NCBI RefSeq assembly: GCF_018309085.1
Contig: NZ_CP070502.1
Coordinates: 620,001 to 684,000 of the forward strand
DNA from: Sporosarcina sp. Marseille-Q4063
Lineage (GTDB): Bacteria; Bacillota; Bacilli; Bacillales_A; Planococcaceae
DNA: 64,000 bases
Direction: 5' to 3'
Shown: one piece after another, positions 23,933-32,429 of the stretch
How positions within the stretch are numbered: position 1 is the stretch's first letter
Layout: each line of letters starts with the position of its first letter
Position numbers and translations under genes: made by a program
Notes under the pieces: generated by a model
Database searches by the model: none
Told to the model about the DNA's origin: nothing
The model's input: the letters and a program-made list of their open reading frames with translations, nothing else

Positions 23933-24645
23933 TAATTCCGCGTTCTGCGAGCAAAATCTACAAATTGAAATTTATCAGGACGGTGGCGGGATTCGGTATA
24001 TTGAAATAAAGTTGTGTCATCCAAATAGACCATGCTCTTAATAATGACAATATTAAAGTGTCCCTCTAAATCTAATAATTCACGATCCTCATCAGTCGGT
24101 TCTTCAACTGTGATTTCTTTTCGAGCGTAACTGATTTTCAAGTTCAGCTTATTTTCCAAGTATTCATAGATGGAATCTTCACATGCTTCCTTTGTCAAAA
24201 CAGGGACGATGCTTTTATTAAAAAAATCTTTGTCCAAAATTACTTTATCCCCGGCTATTTCTCGGATGCGCGCAACTTTCCATACCAATTCTTTCGGCTC
24301 TAAATCCAATTTAACCTGTAGTTTTTCATCCGCTTCAACAAGCGACAATTCATTTACAATAGTCTTCGTCGGAATTTGCAAATTTGTCGCAAGTTCTTTG
24401 AAACTAACGATTCCAGATACGGGAAAGTCGAATTTATTTACATTGAGAATGACTGATCCTTTTCCGCGCACTTTTTGAATATAGCCATTTTGGGCAAGTA
24501 AATCGAGCGCTTTTCGAATCGTTTCACGAGATACATCATACTTCACCGTCAAACTATTTTCAGAAGGAAGCATTTCTGCTTCCCCCCAATAGTTACTTTT
24601 TGTTTTATCGACCAGGTCATGATAAATCGCTAAATATTTTTTCAT
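23932..24645 (-). CDS. treR: Trehalose operon repressor, GntR/UTRA
   Basis: A 237-residue regulator with an N-terminal winged helix (LPSENSLTVKYDVSRETIRKAL near 26-48; YIQKVRGKGSVIL is the wing) and a C-terminal UTRA ligand domain from about 85. TreR of Bacillus represses the tre operon and is released by trehalose-6-phosphate. Last gene of the EIIA-treP-treA-treR run, 13 bases after treA. Two operator-like palindromes lie before the first gene. Confidence 0.93.
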   Translation of the reverse strand: MKKYLAIYHDLVDKTKSNYWGEAEMLPSENSLTVKYDVSRETIRKALDLLAQNGYIQKVRGKGSVILNVNKFDFPVSGIVSFKELATNLQIPTKTIVNELSLVEADEKLQVKLDLEPKELVWKVARIREIAGDKVILDKDFFNKSIVPVLTKEACEDSIYEYLENKLNLKISYARKEITVEEPTDEDRELLDLEGHFNIVIIKSMVYLDDTTLFQYTESRHRPDKFQFVDFARRTRN

Positions 24646-24658
24646 TTTGACAACCTCA

Positions 24659-26317
24659 TTATCTTACGTAATACACAACTGATTCATAAGGTCTTAATGT
24701 TAATTCATCTAATGTGCGTGCGGAGTCCTTATAGTTTGAATTCAGAATTTCTACATCTTCAGTAGCGTCCAAATTGAAACCGACCGTTACTTCCTCACCA
24801 TAAAAGTTGTTGACGACAAGAACAGTTTCATTCTCCCAATTTCTTGTATAAGCAAACACGCTTTGATGATCTTCCAAAAGCATTTTAAAGTCGCCGTGAA
24901 CAATAATCGGATATTGCTTTCTTAGCGCTATCAAATCTTTATAGTGGTTAAATATTGAATCTGGTTCTGATACTGCTTTTTCCGCATTAATTTCGGGATA
25001 GTTTTCCGCAACTGAAATCCACGGCTTTTCGGTAGTAAATCCAGCATTTTGCTCCGCCGACCACTGCATTGGCGTTCTCGCGTTATCACGTGATTTTTGT
25101 TGCAAAATCTCGATAATTTCTTGATCCGATTTTCCATCGTTTTTCATGATTTGATAAGCATTTAACGATTCAACATCACGATAGTCACTAATGTCTGCGA
25201 AATTAGGGTTCGTCATGCCGATTTCTTCACCTTGGTAAATATAAGGCGTTCCATTCATCATGTGGATTGTCGTCGCAAGCATTTTTGCTGATTCGGCGTG
25301 ATAATTCTCGTCATCGCCTAATCTAGATACAATCCGAGGTTGGTCATGGTTGCACCAGAACAATGCATTCCAACCTTTACCCTCATGCATTCCAACTTGC
25401 CAATGCGCAAGAATCTCTTTTAGTTGAATAAAATCGAATGGCGCTTTTGTCCACTTTTCTCCTTCGGGATAATCTACTTTTAAATGATGGAATTGGAACG
25501 TCATGTCTAATTCTTTTCGTTCTTCCCCCGTATACAAGATACAACTCTCAAGCGTCGTCGAAGACATTTCGCCTACAGTCATTAGCTGATTCGGTGAAAG
25601 AGCTGCCTGATTCAGTTCATGTAAATACTTGTGAATTTTAGGTCCGTCCGTATAGAATCTGCGGCCATCCCCAATATCATCATTCGGGAATTCTTGGTTT
25701 TTAGATACTAAATTGATAACATCCAAACGAAAACCATCGATGCCCTTATCCGCCCAGAATTGAATCATTTCATAAAGTTTTTTACGTACTGTTTCATTTT
25801 CCCAATTCAAATCGGCTTGCGTTTTGTCAAATAGGTGCAAGTAATATTGATCCGTGTTTTCATCATAACCCCATGCCGATCCTCCGAACTTGGACTGCCA
25901 ATTATTCGGTTCTTTACCATCAACCGGGTCTTTCCAAATATAGAAATCGCGGTATTCGCTATCCTTGGAACTAGCGGATTTTTTAAACCATTCATGTTCT
26001 GTTGATGTGTGATTAATCACAAGGTCCATAATTAATTTCATGCCGCGTTTATGGGTTTCTTCTAGCAATTCCTCAAAGTCTTCCATTGTACCGAATGACT
26101 CATCAATCGAATAATAATCGCTGATGTCATACCCATTATCATTTTGTGGGGACTGATAAACCGGTGTTAACCAGAGAACATCCACGCCTAATTCTTTTAG
26201 ATAATCTAATTTTGTAGTGATTCCTTTAATATCGCCTGTTCCACTTCCCGTTGTATCCATGAAACTTTTAGGATAAATTTGATAAACGACTGAATCTTTC
26301 CACCATGTATTACTCAT
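24659..26317 (-). CDS. treA: Alpha,alpha-phosphotrehalase (GH13)
   Basis: A 552-residue cytoplasmic enzyme that splits trehalose-6-phosphate into glucose and glucose-6-phosphate. The GH13 barrel starts at once (WWKDSVVYQIYPKSF). Catalytic nucleophile Asp199 (GFRLDVINL), acid/base Glu250 (TVGEMSS) and the conserved His324-Asp325 (WCNHDQPR) are all present. GAGGTG precedes the ATG. The phosphotrehalase rather than oligo-1,6-glucosidase assignment rests on operon partners treP and treR. Confidence 0.94.
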   Translation of the reverse strand: MSNTWWKDSVVYQIYPKSFMDTTGSGTGDIKGITTKLDYLKELGVDVLWLTPVYQSPQNDNGYDISDYYSIDESFGTMEDFEELLEETHKRGMKLIMDLVINHTSTEHEWFKKSASSKDSEYRDFYIWKDPVDGKEPNNWQSKFGGSAWGYDENTDQYYLHLFDKTQADLNWENETVRKKLYEMIQFWADKGIDGFRLDVINLVSKNQEFPNDDIGDGRRFYTDGPKIHKYLHELNQAALSPNQLMTVGEMSSTTLESCILYTGEERKELDMTFQFHHLKVDYPEGEKWTKAPFDFIQLKEILAHWQVGMHEGKGWNALFWCNHDQPRIVSRLGDDENYHAESAKMLATTIHMMNGTPYIYQGEEIGMTNPNFADISDYRDVESLNAYQIMKNDGKSDQEIIEILQQKSRDNARTPMQWSAEQNAGFTTEKPWISVAENYPEINAEKAVSEPDSIFNHYKDLIALRKQYPIIVHGDFKMLLEDHQSVFAYTRNWENETVLVVNNFYGEEVTVGFNLDATEDVEILNSNYKDSARTLDELTLRPYESVVYYVR

Positions 26318-26349
26318 AAAACAAACACCTCAATAATCTAGTTGTATAA

Positions 26350-27756
26350 TTAGTCTTTCTTCCGTTTTGCGATCAAAAATGTGATTACGAATGGAACAAT
26401 GATAACAATAACCATTCCAATGATGAATGAAACCCAGCCATTCGGAATTATCGAGAATATTCCAGGGACCCCGCCAACACCAATGGAAGTTGCGAGCACT
26501 TTCTGGAAAGTGATAAATGCAGCTGCAATGGATGAACCGATGATAGCCGCTATAAACGGATATCTGAACCGTAAGTTAACACCGAACATCGCGGGTTCCG
26601 TAATACCGAGCCATGCGGAAATTCCAGATGTCCCGGATAGACCGCGCAATCTATCATCTCTCGTTGCAAGCATCATCGCAAATGCGGCAGATCCTTGTGC
26701 AATATTTGATAAAGCCAGTATTGGCCATAAGAATGTTGAACCAGTACTTCCGATTAACTGTAAATCTACTGCCAGGAACGTATGGTGCATACCCGTTATA
26801 ACCAATGGCGCATAAATTGCTCCATATACCAATCCGCCAATTAATGCATACGAATCAAAGATTGCTACTAAACCGTCGGTAATAAAATTACCAATGACGA
26901 ATGTGATCGGACCGATAATGATAAATGTTAAAACACCTGTTACTAGTAAAGCGATTGGCGCAACGACCAATAATTGCAATGAATCGATAACGCGTTTTCT
27001 AAGCCCGATTTCTAGTTTAGCTAGTATCCAAGATGCAAATAATACAGGTAAGACTTGACCTTGATAACCAATTTTATTAATTTCTAAACCGAAGAGATTC
27101 CATGTCGGAATACCATCTCCAGCTAGCGCTTCACCATAAGCCCATGCATTCAGTAAGTCAGGATGAACTAATATCAGCCCTAAAACGACCCCTAATATTT
27201 CACTTCCGCCAAATCGTTTAACTGCCGACCAACCGATTAAGGCAGGTAAAAAGACGAAGGCGGTATTCGCGATGATATTAATCATATCAGCTACGCTAGC
27301 CCATTGCGTATGCACGTCAATAATGGATTGTGTTTTATAGAAAATTCCTTTATTCGTAAGAATGTTGTTGATTCCCATTAATAATCCAGCTGTAACGATG
27401 GCTGGTAAAATTGGTATGAATATATCTGCTAACGTTTTAATAGCACGTTGCAATGGATTTTGTTTTTTAGAGGCGGCTTCTTTCACTTCATCTTTTGAAG
27501 ATTCCCCTATCCCGCTCTCTTTGTTCATTGCTGCAAAGACTTTATCGACTGTTCCTTGTCCAATGACAACTTGATATTGTCCGTTCGCTGAAAATGTTCC
27601 TTTGACAATTTTTAAATCACTCAATGCCTCCGAGTCCACTTTTGACTCATCATTCAAAGCAAATCGTAGCCGAGTGACACAATGTGTAACGGCTGCAATA
27701 TTATCTTTCCCACCAACAGCTTCGATTATCTGTTTGGCTTCTTTCGAAAATTCCAT
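26350..27756 (-). CDS. treP: PTS trehalose-specific EIIBC
   Basis: A 468-residue permease that imports trehalose and phosphorylates it. The EIIB domain (residues 1-85) carries the phosphorylated Cys26 in VTHCVTRLRFAL; the EIIC domain from about 105 has about ten helices with GITEPAMFGVNLRFRYPF near 385-402, the family signature. It has no EIIA part; the upstream gene supplies one. GGAGG precedes the ATG. Confidence 0.94.
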   Translation of the reverse strand: MEFSKEAKQIIEAVGGKDNIAAVTHCVTRLRFALNDESKVDSEALSDLKIVKGTFSANGQYQVVIGQGTVDKVFAAMNKESGIGESSKDEVKEAASKKQNPLQRAIKTLADIFIPILPAIVTAGLLMGINNILTNKGIFYKTQSIIDVHTQWASVADMINIIANTAFVFLPALIGWSAVKRFGGSEILGVVLGLILVHPDLLNAWAYGEALAGDGIPTWNLFGLEINKIGYQGQVLPVLFASWILAKLEIGLRKRVIDSLQLLVVAPIALLVTGVLTFIIIGPITFVIGNFITDGLVAIFDSYALIGGLVYGAIYAPLVITGMHHTFLAVDLQLIGSTGSTFLWPILALSNIAQGSAAFAMMLATRDDRLRGLSGTSGISAWLGITEPAMFGVNLRFRYPFIAAIIGSSIAAAFITFQKVLATSIGVGGVPGIFSIIPNGWVSFIIGMVIVIIVPFVITFLIAKRKKD

Positions 27757-27778
27757 TCTAATTCCTCCAAATTAATTC

Positions 27779-28282
27779 TTATTTTATATGCACTTGTAAT
27801 AATGTTGTTTCACCGGCAACAACGGCGGATTCTTCGGTAACCGTAAACGTCTCAACAATATCACCGTTAGTTAACGTGATTGGAGTTACAAGACTATTTG
27901 CGTTCTCATTAACAAAATCCATGTCAAACTTGACGAGTTTATCTCCAGCAGCAACTTTGTCACCTTGTTTGATAAATGCTTCAAATCCTTCTCCATTTAA
28001 CGCGACCGTTTCCAATCCGATATGGATCAAGACTTCAAGCCCAGACTTCCCGCGTAAACCGATTGCGTGTTTAGTAGGGAATAATTGAACGATTTCTCCG
28101 TCAAATGGAGCAACAACTGTTCCATCTGTAGGCATGATTGCAATCCCATCCCCCAACATCTTCTGCGAGAAAACAGGATCTGGTACATCCTCAAGCTGAA
28201 CGACTGACCCAGTAAGCGAAGCTATAATCGTTTCTTCTTTAATAACTTCTTTTTTCCCAAATAGTTTTTTCAACAATGACAT
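27779..28282 (-). CDS. PTS EIIA component, glucose family
   Basis: A 167-residue single-domain EIIA(Glc)-type protein. The two histidines of the active site are His72 (FPTKHAIGL) and His87 (LEVLIHIGLETV), the latter accepting phosphate from HPr. DGIAIMPTDGTVVAPFDGEI is the typical biotinyl-like hammerhead segment. Being first in the tre operon it probably serves TreP. AGAGGAG is only two bases before the ATG, so a TTG two codons later (28,276) may be the real start. Confidence 0.92.
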   Translation of the reverse strand: MSLLKKLFGKKEVIKEETIIASLTGSVVQLEDVPDPVFSQKMLGDGIAIMPTDGTVVAPFDGEIVQLFPTKHAIGLRGKSGLEVLIHIGLETVALNGEGFEAFIKQGDKVAAGDKLVKFDMDFVNENANSLVTPITLTNGDIVETFTVTEESAVVAGETTLLQVHIK

Positions 28283-28293
28283 CTCTCCTCTAC

Positions 28294-28354
28294 TTGTCTA
28301 TACATGTATTGCTTTTATTATAACTTGTATATACATGTTATGCAACCGCTTCCA
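28294..28354 (-). promoter_or_regulatory. tre operon promoter with two TreR-type operators and a cre site
   Basis: Minus strand TTGCAT (28,345-28,340), 17 bases, TATAAT (28,322-28,317). An operator-like palindrome CTTGTATATACATG at 28,324-28,338 sits between -35 and -10, and a second (CTTGTCTATACATG) at 28,294-28,308 lies near the transcription start. TGGAAGCGGTTGCA (28,354-28,341) fits the catabolite-responsive element and overlaps the -35. Together they predict repression by TreR and by CcpA. Confidence 0.85.
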
Positions 28355-28518
28355 CGCATATTCCAAGTTTTACATACTACTAACACTATTTCCTTATTCC
28401 TATTTTCATAAACAAATTGGGGAATCGCCGGCTTTGTCTATGTATAGAAGTTGCTGCTTTCGTTCTCTATAGTTAATGAGTGGATGTTGTTGCAATCTAA
28501 ATAACTTTTTCTGTGTAG

Positions 28519-28590
28519 TGAAATTAGTCGATTGCAGCGTAGGGCGGCGAGACCCTGGACTGAGCGTAGCGAGGGAAATCGACGGTTGCA
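28519..28590. repeat. Dispersed repeat, family D, copy 2
   Basis: GTGAAATTAGTCGATTGCAG at the left, GGGAAATCGACGGTTGC at the right (GTCGATT/AATCGAC inverted). Interior GGCGGCGAGACCCTGG...GAGCGTAGCGAGGG. The ends match copy 1 with C/T and G/A changes that keep pairing. The rest of the 28,355-28,620 gap shows nothing else. Confidence 0.65.
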
Positions 28591-28621
28591 ATAATAACCA
28601 GATACTTGATCAAGAAACAAG

Positions 28622-28660
28622 AAAAAAAGCAAACCATCTTACAACGGTTTGCTTTTCCAC
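28622..28660 (-). terminator. Terminator of the carnitine operon
   Basis: On the minus strand AAGCAAACCG...GGTTTGCTT followed by TTTTTTCTTG, just after the hydrolase remnant's stop codon. Confidence 0.85.
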
Positions 28661-28673
28661 ATTATTTATTCGA

Positions 28674-28850
28674 TTATTTCGGTATAACCAGAAGTACCAC
28701 ATGAGAAGGATACTCAGCCCCATGGTATATCGTTTGTTTTGCTGGGAACATTTCTACTGTATCCAATGTTGTGTCGCCAGTATTCGGATTCACATCAAAT
28801 CGCGGGAAATTACTAGACGCGATTTCGACGAATACCGATTTTCCTACCCA
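28674..28850 (-). pseudogene. C-terminal remnant of a CocE/NonD-type hydrolase
   Basis: In a frame other than the thioesterase's, the minus strand reads GKSVFVEIASSNFPRFDVNP, then NTGD and QTIYHGAEYPSHVVLLVIPK before a stop at 28,674. This is the characteristic last part of the jelly-roll domain of CocE/NonD X-Pro peptidase-like hydrolases (IASSNFPRFD.NPNTG). The other roughly 500 residues are missing. It is joined to the 3' end of the thioesterase gene, so a deletion has probably fused the two. Confidence 0.8.
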
Positions 28851-29292
28851 CTTGTTTCGGAGTTTCTATTTTTTTATCCGCTTGGGATAGCTTCTCAATT
28901 GTTGCGGCAATCGGGGACGGAAAAGCCGCGGCTTTTCCTTCGTTGGTATCGATTCCCATTAACATTTGTTCACTCGTTGCAATGATGTCGCCGCCGTTAT
29001 TTTTCATCGTGAAAAATACATGCAGACGTTTGTCATCAACATCCAATAATTGCACGGAAACTTGAAGTCCTTCCCCTTCATTCGCTTCTTGTAAATAACA
29101 TAAGTGTGTTTCAAGCGTAAAAATCGTATAAGCATGCTTTTCGCGCGCCGCTTCAGCTAATCCTATAAAATCCATAAACGCATCCACTGCAAGACTAAAT
29201 ACTTGTGCATAGGCAGCGTCGTTCATATGTCCGTTATAGTCAACCCATTCTTTTTTTACATTACTTTGAAAGGTAAAAGTATTATGTTCCAT
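28813..29292 (-). CDS. Thioesterase (hot-dog fold) of the carnitine cluster
   Basis: A 159-residue hot-dog protein: KKEWVDYNGHMNDAAYAQVF carries the Asp and the 'GHMN' pattern of 4-hydroxybenzoyl-CoA-type thioesterases, followed by ETHLCYLQEANEGEGLQVSV. In carnitine operons this enzyme is thought to release betainyl-CoA as betaine. ATG at 29,292 follows AAGAGGTG. The last residues (VGRKIGIRRNRV) run into a hydrolase remnant and may not be native. It follows the dehydrogenase by 26 bases. Confidence 0.88.
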   Translation of the reverse strand: MEHNTFTFQSNVKKEWVDYNGHMNDAAYAQVFSLAVDAFMDFIGLAEAAREKHAYTIFTLETHLCYLQEANEGEGLQVSVQLLDVDDKRLHVFFTMKNNGGDIIATSEQMLMGIDTNEGKAAAFPSPIAATIEKLSQADKKIETPKQVGRKIGIRRNRV

Positions 29293-29318
29293 CTCAAACA
29301 CCTCTTTTCAATAATAAA

Positions 29319-30284
29319 TCAGACAGACACTTTGTTTGGCTCATGCCAATACTCTTCTACCAGATTAAGTAATTTCACGAGAAACTCATTCCGTTTCTCT
29401 TCTAATTCCGCAATTGATACATCTCCCGCATGGGTTTCACAGCCCTCAATAACCTTCTCCTTCAAGTTCTCAGTTAATTCAGGCGCTTCTAATTTTGTCC
29501 ACGGAAGCTTAAGCGCAGGGCCGAACTGTTCAAGCATATGACGCATTCCTTTGTCTCCACCCGCTAAATGGAAAGTCAAAAATGGTCCCATTTGCGCCCA
29601 GCGAAGCCCGGCACCGTAAATGATTGAAGCATCAATTTCTTCAGTCGTTGCAATTCCATCATTCACCAGATGTAAAGACTCGCGCCATAAGGCTTCCATT
29701 AATCGATCCGCCACATGCCCCTCGATTTCTTTTTTGACAATTAAAGGCTTCATTTCGATTGCCTTGTAGAAAATCTTAGCTGTCTCCATTATTGAAGGAG
29801 ATGTTGCGCGACCCCCTACCAGTTCTACAAGCGGTAAAATATAAACAGGATTAAATGGATGCGCTACAATTAAGCGTTCTGGGTGATGAAGGCCCTCTTG
29901 TAGAACGCTTGGCATGATTCCGGACGTGCTCGATGCGATAATTGCATCAGGTTTCGAAAATCTGTCAATCGACTGCAAAACACTTTTTTTCAGTTTTTCC
30001 CTTTCAGGAACATTTTCTTGAATTAAATCGGCATCCTTAACTGCTTCTTCAATTGTCGAAACGAAGATAACATTGTCAGTCGACGCATTCGGCGCTAATC
30101 CCATTTGTACCAGAGAAGGCCACGCCCGTTCAATCGCTGAGCGTGTTCGTTCCTCCGCTCCTTCGCTCGGATCAAAAGCGACTACTTGGTATCCTTGGGC
30201 CAAAAACCGTGCAATCCAACCGTTTCCAATAACACCGGTACCAATTACAGCAAGTTTTTCGACAGGTTTGATGTTCGCAGCCAT
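29319..30284 (-). CDS. lcdH: L-carnitine 3-dehydrogenase
   Basis: A 321-residue NAD-dependent enzyme of the 3-hydroxyacyl-CoA dehydrogenase superfamily that oxidises L-carnitine to 3-dehydrocarnitine. The Rossmann motif is VIGTGVIGNGW near 13-23; ASSTSGIMPSVLQ and the His-containing VAHPFNPVYILPLVEL near 140-156 form the active-site region. It overlaps the BKACE gene by one base, and the pairing with a DUF849 enzyme and a thioesterase is what identifies carnitine as substrate. GGAGGTG precedes the ATG. Confidence 0.9.
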   Translation of the reverse strand: MAANIKPVEKLAVIGTGVIGNGWIARFLAQGYQVVAFDPSEGAEERTRSAIERAWPSLVQMGLAPNASTDNVIFVSTIEEAVKDADLIQENVPEREKLKKSVLQSIDRFSKPDAIIASSTSGIMPSVLQEGLHHPERLIVAHPFNPVYILPLVELVGGRATSPSIMETAKIFYKAIEMKPLIVKKEIEGHVADRLMEALWRESLHLVNDGIATTEEIDASIIYGAGLRWAQMGPFLTFHLAGGDKGMRHMLEQFGPALKLPWTKLEAPELTENLKEKVIEGCETHAGDVSIAELEEKRNEFLVKLLNLVEEYWHEPNKVSV

Positions 30285-31177
30285 TATAGAACACCTCCGT
30301 GAGGGTTTCTTAATTCGTAGTAAACTCGCGCCTCTTGCGGCGTCATTACTTCGATTCCATTGCTGTGCAACATTTCAACCGCTTTATCAACGAGTTGTTC
30401 GTTACTTGCCGGAACGCCTCTTGAAATGTACAGGTTATCTTCCAAACCGACGCGGATGTTTCCGCCTAGCATTGCGGTTTGCATGGCAATCGGCAATTGC
30501 ATGCGACCTATCCCGAATGCTGACCAGTGCCCATTTTCAGGCAAACGATTTTTAAAGTACATGATTGTTTCCGCATCTGCTTCCGCACCCCATGGAATTC
30601 CTAGGCAAAATTGAAACATTGGATCTCCATCGATTAATCCTTCGTCAATTAATTGTTTTGCAAAACGAAGATGTCCTGTATCAAAACATTCCAATTCAGG
30701 TTTCACGCCACTTTTTTGAATGAGCCTCGCATGATCTCTCAACCATTCAGTCGGGCTCATATAAATCGTATCGCCAAAGTTGACACTTCCGCAGTCCAGC
30801 GTGCACATTTCAGGAAGTAGTTCGCCTACTGGTTTATGACGTTCTTCAGGCGTTTGTATAAATGTTCCATTTCCACCTGCAGCAGGTGTATCTAAACTAG
30901 GGATAAAATCGCCGCCGCCACCCGCAGTGATATTGATAACAACATCAACTTCCGATTCACGAATGCGATCAACAATCTCACGGTAATGATCCATATCATG
31001 ACTTACGCCACCTGTTTTTGGATCACGTGCATGAATATGAGCGACTGTCGCACCTGCTTTTGCTGATTCGATAGCCGAGTCCGCAATCTCTTTTGGCGTG
31101 ACTGGCACCAAATCGCTAATTCCAGTTGTGTCCCCTGCACCTGTTACAGCAGCTGTTAGTAATACCTTGTTCTTCAT
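30284..31177 (-). CDS. BKACE (DUF849) enzyme, 3-dehydrocarnitine cleaving
   Basis: A 297-residue zinc-dependent beta-keto acid cleavage enzyme: TAAVTGAGDTTGISDLVPVT, then AGATVAHIHARDPKTG with the two metal-binding His, INITAGGGGDF, and ELECFDTGHLRFAKQL. The family condenses a beta-keto acid with acetyl-CoA; next to lcdH the likely reaction gives betainyl-CoA and acetoacetate. GGAGGAG precedes the ATG. A perfect palindrome upstream may be the operator for the adjacent TetR protein. Confidence 0.9.
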   Translation of the reverse strand: MKNKVLLTAAVTGAGDTTGISDLVPVTPKEIADSAIESAKAGATVAHIHARDPKTGGVSHDMDHYREIVDRIRESEVDVVINITAGGGGDFIPSLDTPAAGGNGTFIQTPEERHKPVGELLPEMCTLDCGSVNFGDTIYMSPTEWLRDHARLIQKSGVKPELECFDTGHLRFAKQLIDEGLIDGDPMFQFCLGIPWGAEADAETIMYFKNRLPENGHWSAFGIGRMQLPIAMQTAMLGGNIRVGLEDNLYISRGVPASNEQLVDKAVEMLHSNGIEVMTPQEARVYYELRNPHGGVL

Positions 31178-31213
31178 ATTTATCTCCTCCGATACGATTA
31201 TTTACATCACTGT

Positions 31214-31227
31214 ACCGTCCAGACGGT
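31214..31227. promoter_or_regulatory. Putative TetR operator before the carnitine genes
   Basis: ACCGTCCAGACGGT is a perfect inverted repeat 37 bases upstream of the BKACE gene. A related half (CCAGACGGT) lies before the tetR-type gene itself. Confidence 0.6.
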
Positions 31228-31330
31228 TTTAGCTTTCTTCCACACTATACATGCGGAAGTTTTCGCTTTCAACCCCCAAATATAAATTCAAAGAATTTCG
31301 TATTCTTGATGTTACTAACAAGCCAACATA

Positions 31331-31867
31331 TTATTTCTGCGTCCAATTTCTCAACGTATTATAGACCAATTCTTTTTGCTCATCTTCAATCGGATTGATT
31401 TCAAAAAGATCAGCTAACCAAATTCCATCCGTCGCCAGGCGAATAATCGTCGCCATGGTCGGGTCTAAGCCGTCGTTTTCAATATTGGATTGCCATTTCG
31501 AATAAGCTTCATGAATCGGATCCAGCAAGTCTGGATTGACTGCTTTTGCTGCAAGTAATCCGGCATGCATATCCTTGTTGTGATAGGTGTTTTTAAAAGT
31601 GACATCCAGATAGGCACGTGTCCATTTACCTTTTTCTTCGGGGTCTTCAGTAGCGTGGTTATCTATTTTGCTTTGATAATTAGTGGCCAGATGCTCAACC
31701 ATTTTCTCGACTAATACTTCTTTCGATCGATAGTGATATAGCAAGCCGCCCTTACTAATTCCCGCTTTCTCCGCTACCGCATCCAGCGTTAAATAAAAGA
31801 TGCCTTTTTCAGCAACAATTTTAGATGCGGCGTTCAGAATGGCTATTTTTCTAGGTATACTATCCAT
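31331..31867 (-). CDS. TetR family regulator of the carnitine cluster
   Basis: A 178-residue repressor. The helix-turn-helix is at about residues 24-46 (LDAVAEKAGISKGGLLYHYR), followed by a ligand domain with several Trp (DGIWLADLFEIN). It is directly upstream of and on the same strand as the three catabolic genes. GAGGAGGG precedes the ATG. Palindromic half-sites shared between its own leader and the BKACE leader suggest control of both. Confidence 0.87.
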   Translation of the reverse strand: MDSIPRKIAILNAASKIVAEKGIFYLTLDAVAEKAGISKGGLLYHYRSKEVLVEKMVEHLATNYQSKIDNHATEDPEEKGKWTRAYLDVTFKNTYHNKDMHAGLLAAKAVNPDLLDPIHEAYSKWQSNIENDGLDPTMATIIRLATDGIWLADLFEINPIEDEQKELVYNTLRNWTQK

Positions 31868-31904
31868 TCAGCTTCCCTCCTCAAATTGCATATCTATACA
31901 TTAT

Positions 31905-31920
31905 ATCAACCAGACGGTAG
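31905..31920. promoter_or_regulatory. Second, imperfect TetR-type site
   Basis: ATCAACCAGACGGTAG shares CCAGACGGT with the palindrome at 31,214. It lies 38 bases upstream of the tetR-type start. Confidence 0.45.
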
Positions 31921-31928
31921 AAACTACA

Positions 31929-31974
31929 TAAAAAGCCTTAAGGACTCCCATTTAAGTAGGAAGAACTTAAGGCC
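31929..31974 (-). terminator. Terminator of the small multidrug export gene
   Basis: Minus strand GCCTTAAG...CTTAAGGC followed by TTTTTATG. Confidence 0.85.
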
Positions 31975-31978
31975 TCTT

Positions 31979-32425
31979 CTAAAAGTTCCGTGTGAAAAGA
32001 TCAAATCCGAGCGCGGTGGCAATTCCGAATACTAGCGACCAAAGCGCGATGCTGATAGACATCCAAACTGTGGCATTTGTTTTATTCGCACCGAAAAGCA
32101 GTCCGATGAAGGCCGCGATATGTGTTCCAATTACAATTGGTCCTAGTAGAGCAACGCCTGGCATGCCGTACTTATTCCAAATTCGTTTGCCACGCTCCGT
32201 TCGTTTAGATTCTGCTTTTCCTTTTTTACGATTTCTGGACTCCATCCATTCTTTTACTTTTTGGAATCCAACAATTACAACTAGAACTGTCAACATATTC
32301 CCAATGAATGCAGTTAGAATCACCCAAACGGGAGATAGACCGCTTATTATGCCTAATGGTATCACTAGCGCTATTTCCAACCACGGAATTGCCGCGCCTA
32401 AAAACACTAAAAAATACTCAAACAT
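31979..32425 (-). CDS. Small multidrug export family membrane protein (COG2426)
   Basis: A 148-residue membrane protein: LGAAIPWLEIALVIPLGI near 9-26 carries the conserved Pro-Trp-x-E, then a basic loop (ESRNRKKGKAESKRTERGKR), and GMPGVALLGPIVIGTHIAAF. This matches the Sm_multidrug_ex family, whose name comes from one export report; the real substrate is unsettled. GGAGG precedes the ATG. It closes the run xre, membrane protein, this gene, with only four bases of spacing. Confidence 0.85.
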   Translation of the reverse strand: MFEYFLVFLGAAIPWLEIALVIPLGIISGLSPVWVILTAFIGNMLTVLVVIVGFQKVKEWMESRNRKKGKAESKRTERGKRIWNKYGMPGVALLGPIVIGTHIAAFIGLLFGANKTNATVWMSISIALWSLVFGIATALGFDLFTRNF

Positions 32426-32429
32426 CTAA

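Noticed and set aside
28476-28985. Plus-strand 169-residue frame
   Set aside because: It is opposite the thioesterase and hydrolase remnant and spans a terminator and a D repeat; no ribosome binding site or family features.
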